A stretch of 64,000 nucleotides of DNA from Escarpia spicata (taxonomy: Eukaryota; Annelida; Polychaeta; Sabellida; Siboglinidae): assembly GCA_963995525.1 (NCBI GenBank), contig OZ023205.1, positions 60,264,609-60,328,608 of the forward strand. The letters are read 5' to 3'. Position 1 is the first letter of the stretch. The number at the start of each line of letters is the position of its first letter. The position numbers were made by a program, and so were the translations under genes. The notes under the pieces are model-generated. The model made no database searches. It was not told where the DNA came from and worked only from the letters and a program-made list of their open reading frames with translations. This document shows, piece after piece, positions 23,201-35,200 of this stretch.

Positions 23201-26200
23201 GCTTGCTGTGATGGGTTGTGTGATGTCATGGACATTATTTCAGTGCATGCTATGATGGGTTGTGTGATGTCATGGACATTATTTCAGTGCATGCTGATGG
23301 GTTGTGTGATGTCATGGACATTATTTCAGTGCATGCTATGATGGGTTGTGTGATGTCATGGACATTGTTTCAGTGCGTGCTGTGATGGGTTGCGTGGTGT
23401 TGTGGACATTGTTTCAGTGCATGCTGTGATGGGTTGCATGATGTTGTGGACATTGTTTCAGTGCTTGCTGTGATGGGTTGTGTGATGTCATGGACATTAT
23501 TTCAGTGCATGCTATGATGGGTTGTGTGATGTCATGGACATTATTTCAGTGCATGCTGATGGGTTGTGTGATGTCATGGACATTATTTCAGTGCATGCTA
23601 TGATGGGTTGTGTGATGTCATGGACATTGTTTCGGTGCGTGCTGTGATGGGTTGTGTGATGTCATGGACGTTGTTTCAGTGCGTGCTGTGATGGATTGTG
23701 TGATGTCATGGACATTGTTTCAATGTGTGCTGTGATGGGTTGTGTGATGTCATGGACGTTGTTTCAGTGCGTGCTGTGATGGATTGTGTGATGTCATGGA
23801 CATTGTTTCAGTGCGTGCTGTGATGGGTTGTGTGATGTCATGGACATTGTTTCAGTGCATGCTGTGATGGGTTGTGTGATGTCGTGGACGTTGTTTCAGT
23901 GCGTGCTGTGATGGATTGTGTGATGTCATGGACATTGTTTCAGTGCGTGCTGTGAAGGGTTCTGTGTTGTCATGGACATTGTTTCAGTGTGTCCTGTGAT
24001 GGGTTGTGTGATGTCATGGACATTGTTTCAGTGCGTGCTGTGTGCTGTGAAGGGTTGTGTGATGTCATGGACATTGTTTCAGTGCGTGCTGTGAAGGGTT
24101 CTGTGATGTCATGGACATTGTTTCAGTGCGTGCTGTGTGCTGTGAAGGGTTGTGTGATGTCATGGACATTGTTTCAGTGCGTGCTGTGAAGGGTTCTGTG
24201 ATGTCATGGACATTGTTTCAGTGCGTGCTGTGAAGGGTTCTGTGATGTCATGGACATTGTTTCAGTGCGTGCTGTGTGCTGTGTGCTGTGAAGGGTTGTG
24301 TGATGTCATGGACATTGTTTCAGTGCGTGCTGTGTGCTGTGAAGGGTTGTGTGATGTCATGGACATTGTTTCAATGTGTGCTGTGATGGGTTGCGTGGTG
24401 TCATGGACATTGTTTCGGTGCGTGCTGTGATGGGTTGCGTGGTGTCATGGACATTGTTTCAGTGCATGCTGTGATGGGTTGTGTGGTGTCGTGGACATTG
24501 TTTCAGTGTGCGTGCTGTGATGGGTTGCATGGTGTTCTGGACATTGTATCAGTGCATGCTGTGATGGGTTGTGTGATGTTATGGACATTGTTTCAATGTG
24601 TGCTGTGATGGATTGTGTGATGTCATGGACGTTTCAATGTGTGCTGTGATGGGTTGTGTGATGTCATGTACGTTGTTTCAATGTGTGCTGTGATGGGTTG
24701 TGTGATGTCATGGACATTGTTTCAGTGCGTGCTGTGATGGGTTGTGTGATGTCATGGACATTGTTTCAGTGCGTGCTGTGATGGGTTGTGTGATGTTATG
24801 GACATTATTTCAATGTGTGCTGTGATGGGTTGTGTGATGTCATGGACATTGTTTCAGTGCGTGCTGTGATGGATTGTGTGATGTTATGGACATTGTTTCA
24901 GTGCGTGCTGTGATGGGTTGTGTGATGTCGTGGACATTGTTTCAGTGCGTGCTGTGACGGGTTGTGTGATGTTATGGACATTGTTTCAATGTGTGCTGTG
25001 ATGGGTTGTGTGATGTCATGGACATTGTTTCAGTGCGTGCTGTGATGGATTGTGTGATGTCGTGGACATTGTTTCAGTGCGTGCTGTGATGGGTTGTGTG
25101 ATGTCATGGACATTGTTTCAGTGCGTGCTGTGATGGGTTATGTGATGTCATGGACATTATTTCAATGTGTGCTGTGATGGATTGTGTGATGTCATGGACG
25201 TTGTTTCAATGTGTGCTGTGATGGGTTGTGTGATGTCATGGACATTGTTTCAGTGCATGCTGTGATGGGTTGTGTGGTGTGTGTCGTGGACATTGTTTCA
25301 GTGCGTGCTGTGATGGGTTGCGTGGTGTCATGGACATTGTTTCAGTGCATGCTGTGATGGGTTGTGTAGTGTCGTGGACATTGTTTCAGTGTGCGTGCTG
25401 TGATGGGTTGCATGGTGTTCTGGACATTGTTTCAGTGTTTGCTGTGATGGGTTGCGTGGTGTCATCGTCATTGTTTCAGTGCGTGTTGTGATGGGTTGCG
25501 TGGTGTCATGGTCATTGTTTCAATGTGTGCTGTGATGGGTTGTGTAGTGTCGTGGACATTGTTTCAGTGTGCGTGCTGTGATGGGTTGCATGATGTTGTG
25601 GACATTGTTTCAGTGCGTGCTGTGATGGGTTGCGTGGTGTCATGGACATTGTTTCAGTGCGTGCTATGATGGGTTGTGTGATGTCATGGACATTGTTTCA
25701 GTGCATGCTGTGATGGGTTGTGTGATGTCATGGACATTGTTTAGGTGCGTGCTGTGATGGGTTGCATGGTGTTGTGGACATTGTTTCAGTGCGTGCTGTG
25801 ATGGGTTGCGTGGTGTCATGGACATTGTTTCAGTGCATGCTGTGATGGGTTGTGTGGTGTCGTGGACATTGTTTCAGTGTGCGTGCTGTGATGGGTTACA
25901 TGGTGTTGTGGACATTGTTTCAGTGCGTGTTGTGATGGGTTGCGTGGTGTCATGGTCATTGTTTCAGTGCATGCTGTGATGGGTTGCGTGGTGTCATGGA
26001 CATTGTTTCAGTGCGTGCTGTGATGGGTTGCGTGGTGTCATGGACATTGTTTCAGTGCGTGCTGTGATGGGTTGCGTGGTGTTCTGGACATTGTTTCAGT
26101 GTTTGCTGTGATGGATTGTGTGATGTCATGGACATTGTTTCGGTGCGTGCTGTGATGGGTTGCGTGGTGTCATGGACATTGTTTCGGTGCGTGCTGTGAT

Positions 26201-29200
26201 GGGTTGCATGGTGTTGTGGACATTGTTTCAGTGCGTGCTGTGATGGGTTGCATGGTGTCATGGACATTGTTTCAGTGCATGCTGTGATGGGTTGTGTGAT
26301 GTCATGGACATTGTTTCAGTGCATGCTGTGATGGGTTGCGTGGTGTCATGGACATTGTTTCAGTGCATGCTGTGATGGGTTGCGTGGTGTCGTGGACATT
26401 GTTTCAGTGTGCGTGCTGTGATGGGTTGCATGGTGTTCTGGACATTGTTTCAGTGCATGCTGTGATGGTTTGCGTGGTGTCATCGTCATTGTTTCAATGT
26501 GTGCTGTGATGGGTTGCGTGGTGTCATGGTCATTGTTTCAGTGCGTGCTGTGATGGGTTGCGTGGTGTCATGGTCATTGTTTCATTGTTTGCTGTGATGG
26601 GTTGCGTGGTATCATGGACATTGTTTCAGTGCATGCTGTGATGGGTTGTGTGGTCTTGTGGACATTGTTTCAGTGCGTGCTGTGATGGGTTGCGTGGTGT
26701 TGTGGACATTGTTTCAGTGCATGCTGTGATGGGTTGCATGGTGTTGTGGACATTGTTTCAGTGCGTGCTGTGATGGGTTGCGTGGTGTTGTGGACATTGT
26801 TTCAGTGCATGCTGTGATGGGTTGCATGGTGTTGTGGACATTGTTTCAGTGCTTGCTGTGATGGGTTGTGTGATGTCATGGACATTATTTCAGTGCATGC
26901 TATGATGGGTTGTGTGATGTCATGGACATTATTTCAGTGCATGCTGATGGGTTGTGTGATGTCATGGACATTATTTCAGTGCATGCTATGATGGGTTGTG
27001 TGATGTCATGGACATTGTTTCGGTGCGTGCTGTGATGGGTTGTGTGATGTCATGGACGTTGTTTCAGTGCGTGCTGTGATGGATTGTGTGATGTCATGGA
27101 CATTGTTTCAGTGCAAGCTGTGATGGGTTGTGTGATGTCATGGACATTGTTTCAGTGCGTGCTGTGATGGATTGTGTGATGTCATGGACATTGTTTCAGT
27201 GCATGCTGTGATGGTTTGTGTGATGTCGTGGACGTTGTTTCAGTGCGTGCTGTGATGGATTGTGTGATGTCATGGACATTGTTTTAGTGCGTGCTGTGAA
27301 GGGTTCTGTGATGTCATGGACATTGTTTCAGTGTGTGCTGTGATGGGTTGTGTGATGTCATGGACATTGTTTCAGTGCATGCTGTGTGCTGTGAAGGGTT
27401 GTGTGATGTCATGGACATTGTTTCAATGTGTGCTGTGATGGGTTGCATGGTGTCATGGACATTGTTTCGGTGGTGCTGTGATGGGTTGCGTGGTGTCATG
27501 GACATTGTTTCAGTGCATGCTGTGATGGGTTGCATGGTGTTGTGGACATTGTTTCAGTGCGTGCTGTGATGGGTTGTGTGGTGTTCTGGACATTGTTTCA
27601 GTGCATGCTGTGATGGGTTGCGTGGTGTCATCGTCATTGTTTCAATGTGTGCTGTGATGGGTTGTGTGATGTTACGGACATTGTTTCAATGTGTGCTGTG
27701 ATGGGTTGTGTGATGTCATGGACGTTGTTTCAATGTGTGCTGTGATGGGTTGTGTGATGTCATGGACGTTGTTTCAATGTGTGCTGTGATGGATTGTGTG
27801 ATGTCATGGACATTGTTTCAGTGCGTGCTGTGATGGATTGTGTGATGTCATGGACATTGTTTCAGTGCGTGCTGTGATGGGTTGTGTGATGTCATGGACA
27901 TTGTTTCAGTTCGTGCTGTGATGGGTTGTGTGATGTCATGGACATTGTTTCAATGTGTGCTGTGATGGGTTGTGTGATGTCATGGACATTGTTTCAGTGC
28001 GTGCTGTGATGGGTTGTGTGATGTTATGGACATTGTTTCAGTGCGTGCTGTGATGGGTTGTGTGATGTTATGGACATTGTTTCAGTGCGTGCTGTGATGG
28101 TATGTGTGATGTTATGGACGTTGTTTCAATGTGTGCTGTGATGGGTTGTGTGATGTCATGGATGTTGTTTCAGTGCGTGCTGTGATGGGTTGTGTGATGT
28201 TATGGACATTGTTTCAGTGCGTGCTGTGATGGGTTGTGTGATGTCATGGACATTGTTTCAATGTGTGCTGTGATGGGCTGTGTGATGTCATGGACATTGT
28301 TTCAGTGCGTGCTGTGATGGGTTGTGTGATGTTATGGACGTTGTTTCAATGTGTGCTGTGATGGGTTGTGTGATGTCATGGACATTGTTTCAGTGCGTGC
28401 TGTGATGGGTTGTGTGATGTCATGGACATTGTTTCAGTGCGTGCTGTGATGGGTTGTGTGATGTTATGGACATTGTTTCAGTGCGTGCTGTGATGGGTTG
28501 TGTGATGTCATGGACATTGTTTCAATGTGTGATGTGATGGGTTGTGTGATGTCATGGACATTGTTTCAGTGCGTGCTGTGATGGGTTGTGTGATGTCATG
28601 GACATTGTTTCAGTGTGTGCTGTGATGGGTTGTGTGATGTTATGGACATTGTTTCAATGTGTGCTGTGATGGGTTGTGTGATGTCATGGACATTGTTTCA
28701 GTGCGTGCTGTGATGGATTGTGTGATGTCGTGGACATTGTTTCAGTGCGTGCTGTGATGATGGGTTGTGTGATGTCATGGACATTGTTTCAGTGCGTGCT
28801 GTTATGGGTTGTGTGATGTCATGGACGTTGTTTCAATGTGTGCTGTGATGGGTTGTGTGATGTCATGGACATTGTTTCAGTGCGTGCTGTGATGGGTTGT
28901 GTGATGTTATGGACATTGTTTCAGTGCGTGCTGTGATGGGTTGTGTGATGTCATGGACGTTGTTTCAATGTGTGCTGTGATGGGTTGTGTGATGTCATGG
29001 ACATTGTTTCAGTGCGTGCTGTGATGGGTTGTGTGATGTCATGGACATTGTTTCAGTGCGTTCTGTGATGGATTGTGTGATGTCATGGACATTGTTTCAG
29101 TGCGTGCTGTGATGGATTGTGTGATGTCGTGGACATTGTTTCAGTGCGTGCTGTGATGGGTTGTGTGATGTCATGGACATTGTTTCAGTGCGTGCTGTGA

Positions 29201-32200
29201 TGGGTTGTGTGATGTCATGGATGTTGTTTCAGTGCATGCTGTGATGGTTTGTGTGATGTCATGGACATTGTTTCAGTGCGTGCTGTGATGGGTTGTGTGA
29301 TGTTATGGACATTGTTTCAGTGCATGCTGTGATGGGTTGTGTGATGTTATGGACATTGTTTCAATGTGTGCTGTGATGGGTTGTGTTATGTTATGGACGT
29401 TGTTTCAATGTGTGCTGTGATGGGTTGTGTGATGTCATGGACATTGTTTCAGTGCATGCTGTGATGGGTTGTGTTATGTTATGGACGTTGTTTCAGTGCG
29501 TGCTGTGATGGGTTGTGTGATGTCATGGACATTGTTTCAGTGCATGCTGTGATGGGTTGTGTGATGTCATGGACATTGTTTCAGTGCGTGCTGTGATGGA
29601 TTGTGTGATGTCATGGACATTGTTTCAGTGCGTGCCATGATGGGTTGTGTGATGTCATGGACATTGTTTCAGTGCATGCTGTGATGGGTTGTGTGATGTC
29701 ATGGACATTGTTTCAGTGCGTGCTGTGATGGATTGTGTGATGTCATGGACATTGTTTCAGTGCGTGCCATGATGGGTTGTGTGATGTCATGGACATTGTT
29801 TCAGTGCATGCTGTGATGGGTTGTGTTATGTTATGGACATTGTTTCAGTGCGTGCTGTGATGGGTTGTGTGATGTCATGGACGTTGTTTCAGTGCGTGCT
29901 GTGATGGGTTGCGTGGTGTTGTGGACCTTCCTGCAGTACAAGAAGACTGTGTCCCGTGTCTTCAGACCTAGTGTCGGCCGCTGGCTGTTGTTGATCACTG
30001 CTTCGCAATTCCATTTCTTCTTCTACATGAGTCGGCCATTACCAAACATCTTTGCCTTGGCCCTAGGTTAGTTCACTTTGTGTTAATTCTCTCTTTGAAT
30101 CAATCATTTTCAAACATTTGTGTTGGCTCTAGGTAGTTAACTGTGTATTAATTTTGTAATTGAGGAAGCCACTGCCAAACATATTTGCCTTGGCTGTAGG
30201 TCGCTTCACTTTGTTTTCATTCTCACATTGAGTGAGCCACTGCCAAACATATTTGCCTTGGATCTAGGTCACGTCACTTTGTATTAATTCTCTCATTGAG
30301 CGAGCCACTGCCAACCATATTTGCCTTGCCTTAGGTCACTTTCTTTTGTATTAATTCTCTCATTGAGCGAGCCACTGTCAAACATATTTGCCTTGCCTTA
30401 GGTCACTTTATTTTGTATAATTCTCACATTGAGTGAGCCACTGCCAAACAGATCTGCCTTGGTCCCTGGATAGTTCTCGTTGTATTACCGTATTATCGCC
30501 TATAGACACGCACTGCCTAATAGACACACACACCCCTTTTACACAAGTTAAACCACCCATGAAAACTGATTTTTAGTAATCAATGTGCACTTTGAAAATG
30601 CAAAATATGGTAATAATACCGTTGCTGGCACCACCTTGTGGATACCGTCTAGATAACAATTCATTGCATTTTTTTCTATAAGGTATCACCACATTTATAA
30701 TTTTAGTGACTTGTTTTATTCGCGACGTCAGGCATGTTGTAATAATCACGAAAACCTTCCTAACAGTGCAGAAGAAGAGTTGAAATTACGTGATATTCAC
30801 AATCGCATAGCCATCTGTAGGCATGAGGAAGGGTCAAAACAACGAAGCGCGCTCCGATGTCTAACTTGACACTTTCGAGAATCGCCCCACTCACAGTAGC
30901 CGGGTTGGCCTTGCCCCGTTGCATCACAAAGCACCCGGGTTTGGATTATTTGATTCAGTACAGACAGAGTTTTATCCTGCAACGTTCAATGATGTCTTCT
31001 GGCTAGCGTGATGATTGACAGTTTTGTACTGCTCAATGATGTCTTCTGGCCAGCATGATGATTGACAGTTTAGTACTGCTCAATGATGTCTCCTGGCCAT
31101 CTTGATGATTGACAGTTTAGTACTGCTCAATGATGTCTCCTGGCCAGCGTGATGATTGACAGTTTTGTACTGCTCAATGGTGTCTTCTGGCCAGCATGAT
31201 GATTGACAGTTTAGTACTGCTCAATGATGTCTCCTGGCCAGCGTGATGATTGACAGTTTTGTACTGCTCAATGATGTCTCCTGGTCAGCGTGATGATTGA
31301 CAGTTTAGTACTGCTCAATGATGTCTTCTGGCCAGCATGATGATTGACAGTTTAGTACTGCTCAATGATGTCTCCTGGCCAGCGTGATGATTGACAGTTT
31401 AGTACTGCTCAATGATGTCTCCTGGCCAGCGTGATGATTGACAGTTTAGTACTGCTCAATGATGTCTCCTGGCCAGCGTGATGATTGACAGTTTTATACT
31501 GCTCAATGGTGTCTTCTGGCCAGTATGATGATTGACAGTTTAGTACTGCTCAATGATGTCTCCTGGCCAGCGTGATGATTGACAGTTTTGTACTGCTCAA
31601 TGATGTCTCCTGGCCAGCGTGATGATTGACAGTTTAGTACTGCTCAATGATGTCTCCTGGCCAGCGTGATGATTGACAGTTTAGTACTGCTCAATGGTGT
31701 CTTCTGGCCAGCGTGATGATTGACAGTTTAGTACTGCTCAATGATGTCTTCTGGCCAGCGTTATGATTGACAGTTTAGTACTGCTCAATGTGTCGATCTG
31801 GCGTTTGTCCGAACTCCGGAGTTATAAAACCGCAAGTATTGCTGTCAGTAGCTGTCTGTCATGAGTGGCGCGTCGAGTACCATCTTCTGTCGACCGAGCG
31901 CTAGATGTTTTCGTGGATGTGCTTGTTCTGTCTTTACTACGTGTTGCCTATAGTTTCACATGCGTGACGTGTATGCAATTTGTGCAATCGTCCACCGCTG
32001 ACAGCTTGTGCTATGCATGTCTTATCTTAAATCAATAGACGCGCACTCAAGCCCTTGCACTAACGCAGCGCCCATTTTTGGGGATAATAAGGTAATTCTC
32101 ACACTTTCGGCTGCCTTATTCCATGTAGTTGATGGTCATGATCATTCATTAAATTTTTTGATTGGTACTTGTTAGCAATATGACGTTACATAGCATCTTG

Positions 32201-35200
32201 AAGGAGAACAGGAGACTGTTGTTTGCAGTGATGCTGGCCATGCGAAGTTACCTGGCTGGACAGTACCGGGCGTTCATCTGGTGGTCAGCCGGTTCCATCT
32301 TGCTCTTCCGTGCCGAGCTGGCTCTCCTAATGGGTTTGCTCCTGCTGATAGCACTTGGCACGCACCGACTCTCTCTCCTCTCCAGTCTCACTGCGGCGGT
32401 ACCGGCTGGCATCGTCTGTCTGGGTAGGTCACATGGTCTCACTGGTAGGGATGGGGGCCAGATCATATTTGTTTAGCCCAGGTTGTTCATATTCATTATG
32501 TGTATGCTTGTTTGACTGAGATTCAGATTTCCAAATATTTGTTTTAATTTAGATTTACATACGATGTGTTTATCCAATTTGAACTGCTTTTTTTCCAATT
32601 CTGTGGCTGTAGTGACTTTAATAATATCTACTGATTTTTATTTCTCTTAATTCAGTTCACATTTGAACAGTAATAATTCTTTTCCAGGTTTTAATACTAA
32701 CTTTAATCTGAATACTAAGTACGTAGAACTAAACCCATAGCTGTAATATTGGCATAACATTAACATCATATTTCAAAAAGTAGCTTCACTGTGCTGGTTG
32801 TTTTGTATATTATGCAGGCGTCACTGTGCTGATTGTTGTGTATTTGCAGGTGTCACTGTGCTGATTGTTGTGTATTTGCAGGTGTCACTGTGCTGATTGT
32901 TGTGTATTTGCAGGCGTCACTGTGCTGATTGTTGTGTATTTGCAGGTGTCACTGTGCTGGTTGTGTATTTGCAAGCGTCACTGTGCTGATTGTTGTGTAT
33001 TTGCAGGTGTCACTGTGCTGATTGTTGTATATTTGCAGATGTCACTGTGCTGATTGTTGTGTATTTGCAGGTGTCACTGTGCTGATTGTTGTGTATTTGC
33101 AGGTGTCACTGTGCTGGTTGTGTATTTGCAGGCGTCACTGTGCTGATTGTTGTGTATTTGCAGGTGTCACTGTGCTGGTTGTGTATTGGCAAGCGTCACT
33201 GTGCTGATTGTTGTATATTTGCAGGTGTCACTGCTGATTGTTGTGTATTTGCAGGTATCACTGTGCTGATTGTTGTGTATTTGCAGGCGTCACTGTGCTG
33301 ATTGTTGTGTATTTGCAGGTGTCACTGTGCTGGTTGTGTATTTGCAGGCGTCACTGTGCTGATTGTTGTATATTTGCAGGTGTCACTGTGCTGATTGCTG
33401 TGTATTTGCAGGTGTCACTGTGCTGATTGTTGTGTATTTGCAGGCGTCACTGTGCTGATTGTTGTGTATTTGCAGGCGTCACTGTGCTGATTGTTGTGTA
33501 TTTGCAGGCATCACTGTGCTGATTGTTGTGTATTTGCAGACGTTACTGTGCTGATTGTTGTGTATTTGCAGGCGTCACTGTGCTGATTGTTGTGTATTTG
33601 CAGGTGTCACTGTGCTGATTATTGTATATTTGCAGGCGTCACTGTGCTGATTGTTGTGTATTTGCAGGTGTCACTGTGCTGGTTGTGTATTTGCAGGCAT
33701 CACTGTGCTGATTGTTGTATATTTGCAGGTGTCACTGTGCTGATTGTTGTGTATTTGCAGGCGTCACTGTGCTGATTGTTGTATATTTGCAGGTGTCACT
33801 GTGGTGATTGTTGTGTATTTGCAGGTGTCACTGTGCTGATTGTTGTGTATTTGCAGGCGTCACTGTGCTGGTTGTTGTGTATTTGCAGGCGTCACTGTGC
33901 TGGTTGTGTATTTGCAGGCGTCACTGTGCTGATTGTTGTGTATGTGCAGGTGTCACTGTGCTGGTTGTGTATTTGCAGGCGTCACTGTGCTGATTGTTGT
34001 GTATTTGCAGGCATCACTGTGCTGGTTGTGGTTTTGCAGTTGTCACTGTGCTGATTGTTGTGTATTTGCAGAAGTCACTGTGCTGGTTGTTGTGTATTTG
34101 CAGGTGTCACTGTGCTGGTTGTGTATTTGCAGGTGTCACTGTGCTGATTGTTGTGTATTTGCAGGTGTCACTGTGCTGGTTGTTGTGTATTTGCAGGTGT
34201 CACTGTGCTGGTTGTGTATTTGCAGGCGTCACTGTGCTGGTTGTTGTGTATTTGCAGGTGTCACTGTGCTGGTTGTGTATTTGCAGGCATCACTGTGCTG
34301 GTTGTTGTGTATTTGCAGGTGTCACTGTGCTGGTTATGTATTTGCAGGTGTCACTGTGCTGGTTGTGTATTTGCAGGTGTCACTGTGCTGGTTGTGTATT
34401 TGCAGATGTCACTGTGCTGGTTGTGTATTTGCAGGTGTCACTGTGCTGGTTGTGTATTTGCAGGTGTCACTGTGCTGGTTGTGTATTTGCAGGCGTCACT
34501 GTGCTGATTGTTGTGTATTTGCAGAAGTCACTGTGCTGGTTGTTGTGTATTTGCAGGTGTCACTGTGCTGGTTGTGTATTTGCAGGTGTCACTGTGCTGG
34601 TTATATATTTGCAGGTGTCACTGTGCTGGTTGTGTATTTGCAGGTGTCACTGTGCTGGTTGTTGTGTATTTGCAGGTGTCACTGTGCTGGTTGTGTATTT
34701 GCAGGCGTCACTGTGCTGGTTGTGTATTTGCAGGCGTCATTGTGCTGGTTGTGTATTTGCAGGTGTCACTGTGCTGGTTGTGTATTTGCAGGTGTCACTG
34801 TGCTGGTTGTGTATTTGCAGGCGTCATTGTGTTGGTTGTGTATTTGCAGGTGTCACTGTGCTGGTTGTGTATTTGCAGGTGTCATTGTGCTGGTTGTGTA
34901 TTTGCAGGTGTCACTGTGCTGGTTGTGTATTTGCAGGTGTCACTGTGCTGGTTGTGTATTTGCAGGTGTCACCGTGCTGGTTGTGTATTTGCAGGTGTCA
35001 CCGTGCTGGTTGTGTATTTGCAGGTGTCACTGTGCTGATTGTGTATTTGCAGGTGTCACTGTGCTGGTTGTGTATTTGCAGGTGTCACTGTGCTGGTTGT
35101 ATATTTGCAGGTGTCACTGTGCTGGTTGTTGTGTATTTGCAGGTGTCATTGTGCTGGTTGTGTATTTGCAGGCGTCACTGTGCTGGTTGTGTATTTGCAG

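Noticed and set aside
21762..27569. Several Cys-rich small open frames such as WTLFQCVL repeats
   Set aside because: Frames within the 44-bp array, no start context or splice support.
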